Source: Streptomyces aurantiacus (GTDB taxonomy: Bacteria > Actinomycetota > Actinomycetes > Streptomycetales > Streptomycetaceae). From it: DNA of 64,000 nt. This document shows, piece after piece, positions 16,464 through 25,470 of this stretch; position 1 is the first letter of the stretch, and every line of letters begins with the position of its first letter. The notes under the pieces were generated by a model. It saw only the letters and a list, made by a program, of their open reading frames with translations, searched no databases and had not been told where the DNA came from. A program made the translations under genes and the position numbers. The DNA is taken from NCBI RefSeq assembly GCF_001418335.1, contig NZ_LIPP01000051.1, positions 1 to 64,000 on the forward strand, read 5' to 3'.

Positions 16464-17642
16464 ATGGGGGACCACATGCCAGAAGACAGCCACGAGAACG
16501 TACCGAGCAGGCAGCGCAGGCGCTTCGAGGGAATCTCCTCCCGGGCGTACGAGCACCCCGCGGACCGCTCGGCCCTGGTCGCCCTGCGCAAGCTCACCGG
16601 CTTCGACACGGTCTTCAAGGCGCTCAGCGGCCTGCTCCCGGAGCGCAGTCTGAGGCTGCTGTTCCTGTCGGACTCGGTGCGCGTCTCGGACGCCCAGTTC
16701 GCCCACCTGAACACGATGCTGCGCGACGCCTGTTACATCCTGGACCTGGAGAAGGTCCCCCCGATGTACGTCAACCAGGACCCCCAGCCGAACGCGATGT
16801 GCATCGGTCTGGACGAGCCGATCATCGTCGTCACCACCGGCCTGGTGGAGCTGCTCGACGAGGAGGAGATGCGGGCGGTCATCGGCCACGAGGTGGGCCA
16901 CGCGCTGTCGGGCCACTCCGTCTACCGCACGATCCTGCTCTTCCTGACCAGCCTCGCCCTGCGCGTGGCGTGGATCCCCCTCGGCAATCTCGCGATCATG
17001 GCGATCGTGACCGCCCTGCGTGAGTGGTTCCGCAAGTCCGAACTGTCCGCGGACCGTGCGGGCCTGCTGGTCGGCCAGGACCTGCGGGCCTCGATGCGCG
17101 GCCTGATGAAGATCGCGGGCGGCAACCACCTGCACGAGATGAACGTGGACGCGTTCCTCGCCCAGGCCGAGGAGTACGAGGCCGGCGGCGACCTCCGCGA
17201 CTCCGTGCTCAAGATCCTGAACGTGATGCCCCGCTCCCACCCGTTCACCACGGTCCGGGCGGCCGAGCTGAAGAAGTGGGCGGAGTCCCGCGACTACCAG
17301 CGGATCATGGACGGCCACTACCCGCGCCGCGACGAGGACGGGGACACCTCGGTCACGGACTCCTTCCGTCAGTCGGCGGCCAGCTACGCGACCGACGTGA
17401 AGAACTCCAAGGACCCGCTGATGAAGCTGGTCAGCGACATCGCGGGCGGTGCGGGCGACCTCGGCGGCCGGGTGCGCCGCGGCTTCGGAGGCTTCGCGGG
17501 CGGCGGCAACGGCGGAGGCGGAGAGGCAGGCGGCAGCGGCGACTCCGAGGGCTCGGGCGGCTCCGGTGGCTCTCCCAAGGACGCGCCGCGCACCGACCGT
17601 CCGGACCGTCCGGACGACGAGAGCCCGAACGGCAGCGCCTGA
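16464..17642 (+). CDS. M48-family zinc metalloprotease
   Basis: 392 residues from ATG 16464; an in-frame ATG at 16476 with GGGGG close upstream is an alternative. HEVGH (near residue 141) is the zinc-binding catalytic motif and SELSADRAG (near residue 192) supplies the third ligand Glu, as in HtpX/Ste24 peptidases. Between them lie hydrophobic stretches (TILLFLTSLALRVAWIPL and LAIMAIVTAL) that may dip into the membrane. No N-terminal helices are present, unlike HtpX, so the active site is cytoplasmic. The last 70 residues are a Gly/Ser-rich low-complexity tail. The substrate is unknown; a role in membrane protein turnover is plausible. Confidence 0.92.
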   Translation: MGDHMPEDSHENVPSRQRRRFEGISSRAYEHPADRSALVALRKLTGFDTVFKALSGLLPERSLRLLFLSDSVRVSDAQFAHLNTMLRDACYILDLEKVPPMYVNQDPQPNAMCIGLDEPIIVVTTGLVELLDEEEMRAVIGHEVGHALSGHSVYRTILLFLTSLALRVAWIPLGNLAIMAIVTALREWFRKSELSADRAGLLVGQDLRASMRGLMKIAGGNHLHEMNVDAFLAQAEEYEAGGDLRDSVLKILNVMPRSHPFTTVRAAELKKWAESRDYQRIMDGHYPRRDEDGDTSVTDSFRQSAASYATDVKNSKDPLMKLVSDIAGGAGDLGGRVRRGFGGFAGGGNGGGGEAGGSGDSEGSGGSGGSPKDAPRTDRPDRPDDESPNGSA

Positions 17643-17689
17643 TCACGGGCGCCGGCAACCCGGGCCGGGACCAGAGGGTTGGGCCAGGA

Positions 17690-18760
17690 CTAGAGCTTGG
17701 GCTGGGCGCTGGCCGCCAGTGAGCCGCAGAGCGCCGTGGCGCTGCCTGTGGCGAACGGGTCGGTGCCGGCCGGGCCGCCCGCCTTGGCCGTCTCCCCCGC
17801 GAGCAGCGGACGCAGATGGTTCGTCGAGTCCTCGGCGCAGGCCAGCGGTCCGGCCTGGACGTACGAGACGAGCAGCTCGGCCTGGTGCATGCGCAGGTCG
17901 TCGCGGTCGAACCGGAAGTGCAGCTCGCGCCGCAGCGTGAACAGCGAGGCGTCGGCCGTCTCCTGCGAGCCGGTCGGCCGCAGCGCGTAGACGAAGGTGT
18001 GGTCGGCGCTGACCTCAAGGGTGTCGGAGTCCGTCTCGGCGGCGGTCAGCGTGCCCTGCACCCGGATCTTGGGGTCGGCCAGCTCGGTCCGCGTCGGGTC
18101 GAAGCGCACCAGCCAGCCGGTGGGCGCGTGCCGCCCGTCCGCGGTGGGGTGCTGGAAGCTCTGGTCGAACTGGTCGAGCTGCTGCGGGTCGAGCAGTATC
18201 CGTACGGATCGGCTGGCGCCGCCGGTGAGGACGTCCGGGTCGAGCGAGGACTCGACGAGGTAGTCCTTCGCCGTGGTCAGCGCGGTGACGACCTGGCTGT
18301 CGGAGAAGTGCGCGGTGCGCCGGGAGGCGGGCAGGGTGATGCCTTCGGCGCCGGTGCGGAACTGGTCGGCCGGGCTGTGCGCGTACAACGCGTCGACGTC
18401 GGCCGAGCCGGGCACGCGGCTCTGTGGCGCGAGCGGTATCACCGTCATCCGCAGGGGCTCGGGGTGCTGCGCGACGGGGGTCTGGTACGGATGGCGTACG
18501 CCCATGTAGATCGCCGTACCGAACGCCACGGCGATCAGGACGACGAGGACCAGTGCCTGCCGGGACAGCAGACCGCGGCGCATCGGGGGGCGGCGGCGGA
18601 CGGCCGGGGTGTGGTCGCCTATGCGCTCCTGCGCGGAGAACTCCTGGAGGCGGGCAGCCCGGACGAACGATTCGTCGAAGACGACGGATCGGTACTCCTC
18701 CTCGCCACCGCCGGGAGTACCCTCGGGCGCTCCCTCAGGTGGGTCTCCAGGCCCGCCCAT
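17690..18760 (-). CDS. Membrane-anchored protein with N-terminal VVFDESFVRAA motif
   Basis: 356 residues. A short acidic N-terminus contains YRSVVFDESFVRAARLQEFSAQER, then a basic patch (RRRPPMRRGLLSR), one membrane helix (about residues 68-88, ALVLVVLIAVAFGTAIYMGV) and an extracellular domain of about 260 residues with two Cys (LACAED and ALCGSL). I do not recognise a named domain. The next gene upstream encodes a different membrane protein with almost the same cytoplasmic motif. By position it matches S. coelicolor SCO2583. The shared motif suggests both proteins dock on one cytoplasmic partner. Confidence 0.8.
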   Translation of the reverse strand: MGGPGDPPEGAPEGTPGGGEEEYRSVVFDESFVRAARLQEFSAQERIGDHTPAVRRRPPMRRGLLSRQALVLVVLIAVAFGTAIYMGVRHPYQTPVAQHPEPLRMTVIPLAPQSRVPGSADVDALYAHSPADQFRTGAEGITLPASRRTAHFSDSQVVTALTTAKDYLVESSLDPDVLTGGASRSVRILLDPQQLDQFDQSFQHPTADGRHAPTGWLVRFDPTRTELADPKIRVQGTLTAAETDSDTLEVSADHTFVYALRPTGSQETADASLFTLRRELHFRFDRDDLRMHQAELLVSYVQAGPLACAEDSTNHLRPLLAGETAKAGGPAGTDPFATGSATALCGSLAASAQPKL

Positions 18761-18941
18761 ACTTTCAGAGTAGGTCTCCTGGGCCTCAGGTAAACGCCCT
18801 GCTACACCACAAGTTCTGACAGGTTCTCACCAGGTTCACCGCACGGTCCCGGACCGGCCCGGCAGACTCGCGGAGAGGCTTTTCAAACCTCTTTCGGCCC
18901 CCGTCTCACGACTGATGCCCCAGCTGATCCCCCCGCACCTC

Positions 18942-19529
18942 TCAGGGAGTGCGGGGCACCGCGGAGACGGCCGGCCGGGGATAGCCGGCGGAGGCCGAGG
19001 GACCCACGCGGCTGCCCTGTTCGAGGCCGGTGGAGGCGGGCGGCGGAACCTGGTCCCCGCTGCTCGACGAGGCGCCCCGGTAGACCGCCGCGAAAGCCAG
19101 CGCGACCATGCCGATGCCCATCACGAGAGCGAGTACCCAGGCCACGGGGCGGTGCCAGCGGGCCTGCTTGCCGTACGTGCCCGGGTTGCCGTAGCCGCCG
19201 AGGACATCTCGGTCGTCCAGGTCGTCCAGATCCGGGTCATAGCCGAAGTCGTCCCGGCCGTCGGGGCCGAACCCGTCCTCGAAGAGCTCGTCGTCCCCTC
19301 GTACGCGGCGGGCGTGCGCCCGGCGGGCCTCGGCCTCGGAGGCTTCCGCTCTCGCCTGTGCGGCGGCCAGGAGACGCTCGACGGCGGTCGGCTCGTGCAC
19401 CGGCGCCGCCCGGACGAAGGCCTCGTCGAAGACCACGGAGGCGGACTCTTCGTCGGCACCCCCGCGGTCGCGGTCGTCGTCGGGCTCCCAGCCGTCAGGG
19501 AACGGCGTGCCCCCCACGTCCTCCGGCAC
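18942..19529 (-). CDS. Membrane protein with N-terminal VVFDEAFVRAA motif
   Basis: 195 residues, mostly cytoplasmic and very acidic. ASVVFDEAFVRAAPVHEPTAVER sits at residues 30-52, then an Ala/Glu/Arg helix, an Asp/Gly-rich stretch (FGYDPDLDDLDDRDVLGG), a membrane helix (about 130-150, VAWVLALVMGIGMVALAFAAVY) and a short Pro/Ser-rich outside tail. It lies 111 bp after proA and 181 bp before the gene for the related-motif protein. By position it is SCO2584; I recall, without being able to verify, that this protein interacts with the MreB spore wall complex. No enzymatic domain is visible. Confidence 0.78.
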   Translation of the reverse strand: MPEDVGGTPFPDGWEPDDDRDRGGADEESASVVFDEAFVRAAPVHEPTAVERLLAAAQARAEASEAEARRAHARRVRGDDELFEDGFGPDGRDDFGYDPDLDDLDDRDVLGGYGNPGTYGKQARWHRPVAWVLALVMGIGMVALAFAAVYRGASSSSGDQVPPPASTGLEQGSRVGPSASAGYPRPAVSAVPRTP

Positions 19530-19640
19530 GGATCCAGAGTAGACCGGGGTGGTCGATTTGGGCAGACCACAAGGAAAGTCGTCCGCCCGGCGAGACGCTT
19601 TTCCGAGCAGGCACCGAGCAGGCCCCGAGCAGGCCCCGGC

Positions 19641-20927
19641 TCAGCGCCGGACGTGTCCGTCGCCCGTGACGATGTACTTGGTGCTCGTCAGCTCCGGCAG
19701 CCCCATGGGCCCCCTCGCGTGCAGCTTCTGCGTGGAGATCCCGATCTCGGCGCCGAAGCCGAACTGGCCGCCGTCCGTGAAGCGCGTGGACGCGTTCACG
19801 GCCACCGTCGTCGAGTCGACCAACTGGGTGAAGCGGCGGGCCGCCTGCTGCGAGGTGGTGACGATCGCCTCGGTGTGCCCGGAGGTCCACAGCCGGATGT
19901 GGTCGACGGCCCGGTCCAGCGAGTCGACGACGGCCGCCGCGATGTCGTACGACAGGTACTCGGTCTCCCAGTCCTCGACGGTCGCCTCGACGACGGTGGC
20001 CTTGGAGTTCTTGGCGTAGCCGAGAACTCGCTCGTCGCCGTGCACGGTGACCCCGGCCTCCGCGAGGGCGTCGAGGGCGCGCGGCAGGAACGCGGGCGCG
20101 ATGTCCTGGTGGACGAGGAGCGTCTCGGCGGAGTTGCAGACGCTGGGCCGCTGCGCCTTGGAGTTGATCAGGATGTCGATCGCCATGTCGAGGTCGGCCC
20201 GCGCGTCGACGTACACGTGGCAGTTGCCGGTGCCGGTCTCGATGACCGGGACGGTGGACTCCTGGACCACCGTGCGGATCAGCGAGGCGCCGCCGCGCGG
20301 AATGAGCACGTCGACGAGGCCCCGGGCGCGCATCAGTTCCCGTACGGACTCACGGTTGTCGCCCGGCACGAGCTGGACGGCGTCGGCGGGCAGGCCCGAG
20401 CCGCCGATGGCGTCGCGCAGGACGCGGACGAGGGCGGTGTTGGACTCGTACGCCGAGGACGAGCCGCGCAGCAGCACCGCGTTCCCGGACTTCAGGCAGA
20501 GGGCGGCGGCGTCGACCGTCACGTTCGGGCGGGCCTCGTAGATGATGCCGACGACGCCGAGGGGGACCCGGACCTGGCGCAGGTCGATGCCGTTCGGGAG
20601 GGTCGAGCCGCGGACGACCTCGCCGACCGGGTCGGGCAGCGCCACCACGTCGCGCACGTCGGAGGCGATCGCGCGGATCCGCTCGGGCGTGAGCGTGAGA
20701 CGGTCGATGACGGTCTCGCTGGTGCCGGCCTCGCGGGCGCGCTCGATGTCCTTGGCGTTGGCCGCGATGACGTCACTCGTACGGACTTCGAGCGCGTCCG
20801 CGATCGCGAGCAGCGCGTCGTCCTTCTCGGCCCTCGGCAGCGGGGCGAGGTCGGCGGCGGCGCCCTTGGCACGGTAGGCGGCCTGGGTGACCGGGGACAT
20901 CGAGTCGTACGGCGAGAGCGTCGTCAT
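19641..20927 (-). CDS. proA: Gamma-glutamyl phosphate reductase
   Basis: Second step of proline synthesis, reducing gamma-glutamyl phosphate with NADPH. The start ATG 20927 ([14 protein letters not shown]) gives 428 residues; the longer frame to 20975 lacks support. Visible features are [26 protein letters not shown], the catalytic Cys in [10 protein letters not shown] (near residue 267), and [22 protein letters not shown] near the C-terminus. Downstream of proB and a 155-residue unknown protein on the same strand, with gaps of 138 bp and 218 bp. Confidence 0.98.
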   Translation of the reverse strand: MTTLSPYDSMSPVTQAAYRAKGAAADLAPLPRAEKDDALLAIADALEVRTSDVIAANAKDIERAREAGTSETVIDRLTLTPERIRAIASDVRDVVALPDPVGEVVRGSTLPNGIDLRQVRVPLGVVGIIYEARPNVTVDAAALCLKSGNAVLLRGSSSAYESNTALVRVLRDAIGGSGLPADAVQLVPGDNRESVRELMRARGLVDVLIPRGGASLIRTVVQESTVPVIETGTGNCHVYVDARADLDMAIDILINSKAQRPSVCNSAETLLVHQDIAPAFLPRALDALAEAGVTVHGDERVLGYAKNSKATVVEATVEDWETEYLSYDIAAAVVDSLDRAVDHIRLWTSGHTEAIVTTSQQAARRFTQLVDSTTVAVNASTRFTDGGQFGFGAEIGISTQKLHARGPMGLPELTSTKYIVTGDGHVRR

Positions 20928-21065
20928 AACCCGCAGAGTAGTGCGCCCGCGAGAGGTGTTCAGCCGTTGTCCCATACCGCGAGACGGGTCCGGAAATGGC
21001 CGTAGAAAGCACGTATCCCCAGGACATCAACGGTATCGACGACATCAACGACCCCGAAGACCCTG

Positions 21066-21533
21066 TTAGAACGGGTGTACGCCCACGGGGGCGGCGGGCA
21101 GTTGCCCGTAACCCTCCGCGATCCGCTGGTGGTAGGTCTCGCGGTCGATGACCTCCAGGCCGACGATCTCCCAGGGCGGCAGCTTCGCGGTCTGGCGGTG
21201 TTCGCCCCACAGCCGCAGCGCGACCGCGGCCGCGTCGTGCAGGTCGCGGGCCTCCTCCCAGTAGCGGATCTCCGCGTGGTCGTTGGCGTACCGGCTGGTC
21301 AGCAGAAAGGGGTGGTCGTGGGCGAGCTGTTCCAGGCCGCGTCTGACGTCTTTGAGCGGGGCCTCCCCGCCCGAGACGCTCAGCGTGACGTGCCACAGCC
21401 GCGGCAGGTCCCGCACCTGCTCGACCTCGTACGTGTCACCGGCAGCGACGCTGGTGAGCGCTCGCTCCTCGCCGGCCGCGCGGGAGCCGGCAACACCGCG
21501 GGACGCCGCCGCCCCAGGGCGCACTCGTCTCAC
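21066..21533 (-). CDS. Conserved hypothetical protein between proB and proA
   Basis: 155 residues, GTG 21533 preceded by a very strong AAAGGAGG. No membrane helix. The core (about residues 42-150) alternates strands and helices: LWHVTLSVSGGEAPLKDVRRGLEQLAHDHPFLL, ANDHAEIRYWEEA, PWEIVGLEVIDRETYHQR. It resembles a small alpha-beta domain of the BlsM/ACT-like size class, but I cannot name it. The conserved position between proB and proA suggests a link to proline metabolism or simply co-transcription. Confidence 0.75.
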   Translation of the reverse strand: MRRVRPGAAASRGVAGSRAAGEERALTSVAAGDTYEVEQVRDLPRLWHVTLSVSGGEAPLKDVRRGLEQLAHDHPFLLTSRYANDHAEIRYWEEARDLHDAAAVALRLWGEHRQTAKLPPWEIVGLEVIDRETYHQRIAEGYGQLPAAPVGVHPF

Positions 21534-21564
21534 GACGGCCTCCTTTACGCAATGGGTCCGCTCG

Positions 21565-21587
21565 GACTCAGGGGGTCTCCCTGAGTC
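21565..21587 (-). terminator. Hairpin between proB and the 155-residue gene
   Basis: GACTCAGGG (21565-21573) and CCCTGAGTC (21579-21587) form a perfect 9-bp stem with a five-base loop. A second stem, CCGGACA/TGTCCGG, is at 21641-21661. No T-run, so either a weak terminator after proB or an mRNA processing structure. Confidence 0.45.
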
Positions 21588-21751
21588 AAAGTTGAGCAGG
21601 TGGGAAGGCGCCGCGTGGCGCTTTTACCGAAGGTCCCCCTCCGGACAGCGGCTTTGTCCGGCGTTCCCCCCTGTTTTCGGCCGGGCCGGGTCGACGGCCG
21701 CGACGACGACGCGGAGGGCGTCCAGCGGGGCGGGAGCGGCCCCGTCGGCGT

Positions 21752-22858
21752 TCACGGGTTCAGGAGCACCAGGTCGTCCCGGTGTACGACCTCGCGTTCG
21801 TACGCGGGGCCCAGCTCGCGGGCCAGCTCGTGCGTGGAGCGCCCGATGAGCTGCGGGATCTCCCTGGCGTCGAAGTTGACCAGCCCCCGGGCGACCGGCA
21901 GCCCCGCGCTGTCGCGCAGTTCGACGGGGTCGCCCGCGGCGAAGTCGCCCTCGACGGCCGCGATGCCCGCGGGCAGCAGCGACGTACGGCGCTCGACGAC
22001 CGCGCGCACGGCCCCGTCGTCGAGGACGAGCGCGCCCTGCGGGGTCGACGCGTGCTGGAGCCACAGCAGGCGGTCGCCGGAGCGGCGGCCGGTGGCGTGG
22101 AAGTACGTGCCGGTGTCCCGCCCCGCGAGGGCGTCCGCGGCGTGCACCGAGCTCGTCAGCACCACCGGGATGCCTGCCGCGGCCGCGATCCGGGCCGCCT
22201 CGACCTTGGTGACCATGCCCCCGGTGCCGACGCCCGCCTTGCCCGCGCTGCCGATGTCGACGTGGGCGAGGTCGGCCGGAGTGCGCACTTCCGCTATCCG
22301 CGACGTGCCGGGCCTGCTGGGGTCGCCGTCGTACACGCCGTCCACGTCGGAGAGGAGGACCAGCAGGTCGGCGCGGACGAGATGGGCGACGAGGGCCGCG
22401 AGGCGGTCGTTGTCGCCGAACCGGATCTCGTCCGTGGCGACGGTGTCGTTCTCGTTGACGACCGGCAGGGCACCCATCGAGAGGAGCTTGTCGAGGGTGC
22501 GGGAGGCGTTGCGGTGGTGGGCGCGGCGGCTCATGTCGTCCGAGGTGAGCAGCACCTGGCCGACCCGGACGCCGTAGCGGGCGAAGGAGGCGGTGTAGCG
22601 GGCGACGAGGAGGCCCTGGCCGACGCTGGCGGCGGCCTGCTGGCGGGCGAGGTCCGTGGGACGACGGCCCAGGCCCAGCGGGGCGAGTCCCGCGGCGATG
22701 GCGCCGGACGAGACGAGGACGACCTCCTTCCCGCCGCCGGCGCGGCTCTTGGCGAGTACGTCGACGAGGGCGTCCACCCGGTCGGCGTCGAGCCCTCCGG
22801 ACGCGGTGGTCAGGGACGAGGAACCCACCTTGACGACGATCCTGCGGGCATCCACCAC
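21752..22858 (-). CDS. proB: Glutamate 5-kinase
   Basis: First step of proline synthesis, ATP-dependent phosphorylation of glutamate, normally feedback-inhibited by proline. RIVVKVGSSSLTT is the amino-acid-kinase N-terminus; VLVSSGAIAAG, NENDTVATDEIRFGDND (glutamate/proline binding) and GTGGMVTKVEAA follow. The C-terminal 75 residues (ALVLDDGAVRAVVE onward) are a PUA domain, as in full-length ProB. GTG 22858 gives 368 residues; a second GTG follows directly. The frame extends further upstream, but without start support. Confidence 0.96.
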   Translation of the reverse strand: MVDARRIVVKVGSSSLTTASGGLDADRVDALVDVLAKSRAGGGKEVVLVSSGAIAAGLAPLGLGRRPTDLARQQAAASVGQGLLVARYTASFARYGVRVGQVLLTSDDMSRRAHHRNASRTLDKLLSMGALPVVNENDTVATDEIRFGDNDRLAALVAHLVRADLLVLLSDVDGVYDGDPSRPGTSRIAEVRTPADLAHVDIGSAGKAGVGTGGMVTKVEAARIAAAAGIPVVLTSSVHAADALAGRDTGTYFHATGRRSGDRLLWLQHASTPQGALVLDDGAVRAVVERRTSLLPAGIAAVEGDFAAGDPVELRDSAGLPVARGLVNFDAREIPQLIGRSTHELARELGPAYEREVVHRDDLVLLNP

Positions 22859-23208
22859 ACCCTGCCTGCTTGCCGCTGACACGCTGTACCCCAATGTTCC
22901 GACCTGCCACCTGCCCGGTCCGTGCAATCTACGTGACGGTGGGTGGCGGACGCCCGCGGGTTTCGAGTGGCGGACAGGTCCGAGGCGGTTGTGCCGAGGA
23001 CCGCGGGGAGCACCAGGGGCGCGCCTCACAGGCTCCTATCGTTTTAACCCCATATCCGGTGATAGTTCTCACGCAAGATTGCTAGGCGACCCGCAGAGGT
23101 CATACGGTCAGGGATCGGCCTCTCCCGTACGAGCTGTAGGGAGGTACGGCGAGGCCCGACCTCAACGCTTCCCCCCCATCCGCCGCATCCCTCGCAGGAG
23201 TCCATTCC
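22859..23208. other. Divergent intergenic region proB / TagF-like gene (350 bp)
   Basis: No gene found. It holds both 5' ends. An AT-richer patch around 23038-23075 (TTTTAACCCCATATC, then GATAGTTCTC) is the most likely promoter area for the plus-strand gene. A poly-C run sits at 23171-23177. I found no operator. Confidence 0.4.
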
Positions 23209-25293
23209 GTGCCCTCCGCCGGACTCGCCCCCCGCCGCATCGTGCAACTGTTCGCGCTGCTCTCGATGTTCGCGCTCTTCACGGCTCAGATCGTCTCCGC
23301 TCTGGTGCCCAGCATCCCGGTGTTCATCGCCGCGAGCGCCGCGGGACTCGCCCTCGACGTGTTCCTGCAGTACCGGGACCCCGGACTGCTCTCGCTGCTC
23401 GGCAAGGTCCGCTTCGACGCCACGGTCCGGCAACTGCTGCGCGACATGATCATCATGGTGGGGCTCCTGCGGATCGAGGGCATCAACCCGACACGCGAGC
23501 AGGCGCCGCTGATGGTCGGGCTGTGCGTCTTCTACGCCCTGCACTTCTCCTGCCAGGCCGCCGCGGTCATGGTCCGCCGCGTCCGTACGCTGCCGGTCGT
23601 CACCCGCAACATCGACGCGTCCGAGCTGCACCTGACCGCCGCGCCGCCGCGCATGCTGGCCCGCCGCCCCGGCCACCGGCTGCTCACCTTCTCCGTGCCG
23701 ACCACGGTCGGCCTGGTCGTCACCGCCGCCACCAAGGACGCGTACTGGGGCGCCATCGGCCTCGGGATCGCCCTCGTCCTGATCGGCGGCGGCACCGTCT
23801 ACCTCGCCACCTGGCTGCTGCCGAGGAAGCGCGCCAAGAGCGAGCAGAAGGTCATGGAGTGGCTGGACAAGTGGCTGGCCGACTACCGGCCGACGGTGGC
23901 CATGTACTTCTCCGGCGGTACGACCTCCGCGTACCAGGCGAACATGTGGCTCTCCACGGTCTCCGCGCTCGACGCGAAGCCGCTGATCGTGCTGCGTGAG
24001 CGGTTCATGGTGCAGAAGATCGAGGCCACCGACGTGCCGGTCATCTGCTTCCCCAAGGTCTCGACGATGTTCTCCCTGGAGAACTCGACGCTGAAGACGA
24101 TGCTGCACCCGGCCAACGCCGCGAAGACCTCGCAGGTCCTGCGCATTCCCACGATCAAGCACGCCTTCATCAACCACGGCGAGAGCGACAAGCTCTCCTC
24201 GTGCAACCCGTACGCGAAGGCGTACGACGAGGTGTGGGTGGCCGGTCCCGCGGCCCGCGAGCGGTACGCGCAGGCCGAGGTCGGCGTCGAGGACAAGGAC
24301 ATCGTGGAGGTCGGCCGCCCGCAGCTCGCGCCGATCCGCCCGTACTCGGGGGCGCCGACGGGCGCGTACACGACCGTGCTGTACGCCCCCACCTGGGAGG
24401 GCTGGGACGGCAACCCCGGCAACACCTCGGTGGTGCTGGCCGGCGAGAACATCGTGCGGCGGCTCTTGGCCGACGACGGCGTACGGCTCCTCTACAAGCC
24501 GCACCCGATGACCGGTTCCGTCGAGCCGCGCGCGGGCGCCGCGAACGAGCGCATCAAGGCGATGATCCGCGAGGCCGGCGCCCTGCGCTCGGGCGCCCGT
24601 CCGGACGCCGGCGCCGCCGCCGAACTGGCGCGCCGTACGGCCGAGCTGGACAGGCTGACGTCCACCGACTTCCGGACGAGCGCCGACGAAATGGAGCGGA
24701 TGCTGCTCCAGGGCGCGCCCCGGGGTGACCGCGAGGCCGCCATCACCGAGGCCACACTGGCCTGGGAGAAGGCGTACTGGGCGTCCTTCCCGGAGTGGGA
24801 GCACCAGATCATCACGGAGGCGCGGCCGGGCATCTTCGCCTGCTTCAACCAGGCGGACCTGCTGATCAGCGATGTCTCGTCGGTCGTCTCCGACTGGCTG
24901 TCGAGCGAGAAGCCGTACGCGGTCGCCAACACCTCGGGGATGTCCGAGGCGGCGTTCCGTACGGGCTTCCCGACCGTGTCCGCCGGTGTGGTCCTCGCGC
25001 CCGGTGCGGAGGGGGTGCCGGCGCTTCTGGAGTCGGTCAGGCGGCCCGAGAAGGACCAGTTCACGGCGGCCCGTGCCGCGCTGAAGGAGCACCTGCTCGG
25101 TCCGGCCGACCCGCCGTCGATGGTCCGCTTCAACGCGGCGATCGACGACCTGTGCGCGAAGGCCGACGAGCGGCGGGGGCGGATGGAGTCGCGGCTCGCC
25201 GCGGAGATTCCTTCGCCTCGGTCGGCGAAGGAGGATGCGGCCGAGGAGGCCGCGCAGGACCCCAACGAGGCGGAGGACTCCGTCAACGCGTAG
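23209..25293 (+). CDS. TagF-like glycopolymer polymerase with N-terminal membrane domain
   Basis: 694 residues, GTG 23209 with AGGAG eight bases upstream. Residues 1-210 carry about six membrane helices, with the loop RDPGLLSLLGKVRFDATVRQLLRDM. From about 230 follows a CDP-glycerol:polyglycerophosphate transferase (TagB/TagF) type domain: MYFSGGTTSAYQANMW, IKHAFINHGESDK with the catalytic-type His, VLYAPTWEG, LLYKPHPM, and LLISDVSSVVSDWLSSEKP, the conserved DxSSxxxDW-like element. An acidic tail ends the protein. It probably polymerises a phosphate-linked wall polymer on the inner membrane face. Teichoic TagF has no such multi-helix N-terminus. It stands alone on the plus strand between proB and obg, and ends in a long palindromic repeat. 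Confidence 0.82.
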   Translation: MPSAGLAPRRIVQLFALLSMFALFTAQIVSALVPSIPVFIAASAAGLALDVFLQYRDPGLLSLLGKVRFDATVRQLLRDMIIMVGLLRIEGINPTREQAPLMVGLCVFYALHFSCQAAAVMVRRVRTLPVVTRNIDASELHLTAAPPRMLARRPGHRLLTFSVPTTVGLVVTAATKDAYWGAIGLGIALVLIGGGTVYLATWLLPRKRAKSEQKVMEWLDKWLADYRPTVAMYFSGGTTSAYQANMWLSTVSALDAKPLIVLRERFMVQKIEATDVPVICFPKVSTMFSLENSTLKTMLHPANAAKTSQVLRIPTIKHAFINHGESDKLSSCNPYAKAYDEVWVAGPAARERYAQAEVGVEDKDIVEVGRPQLAPIRPYSGAPTGAYTTVLYAPTWEGWDGNPGNTSVVLAGENIVRRLLADDGVRLLYKPHPMTGSVEPRAGAANERIKAMIREAGALRSGARPDAGAAAELARRTAELDRLTSTDFRTSADEMERMLLQGAPRGDREAAITEATLAWEKAYWASFPEWEHQIITEARPGIFACFNQADLLISDVSSVVSDWLSSEKPYAVANTSGMSEAAFRTGFPTVSAGVVLAPGAEGVPALLESVRRPEKDQFTAARAALKEHLLGPADPPSMVRFNAAIDDLCAKADERRGRMESRLAAEIPSPRSAKEDAAEEAAQDPNEAEDSVNA

Positions 25294-25341
25294 GCCTGAC
25301 CGGCGCTCACCTTTGCCGGCCTCGCTGGTACGTGTTCGACT

Positions 25342-25431
25342 GCGGCCCGGTGGGGGCTGACCGCGCAGTTCCCCGCGCCCCTAGCTCCTTAGGGGCGCGG
25401 GGAACTGCGCGATCAGCCCCCACCGGGCCGC
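25342..25431. repeat. Long palindromic dispersed repeat (copy A), acting as terminator
   Basis: Two arms (25342-25383 and 25390-25431), complementary over about 41 bp with one mismatch, surround a six-base loop. The core is GCGCAGTTCCCCGCGCCCC and its complement, followed by AGCCCCCACC. It lies between the convergent ends of the TagF-like gene and obg and can terminate both. Confidence 0.85.
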
Positions 25432-25470
25432 GGCGTATCAACCACCCCGCCCGGAGGGAGGGGCAACCCG

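Noticed and set aside
18915..21005. 696-codon plus-strand frame
   Set aside because: Antisense to proA and the motif-bearing membrane protein gene.
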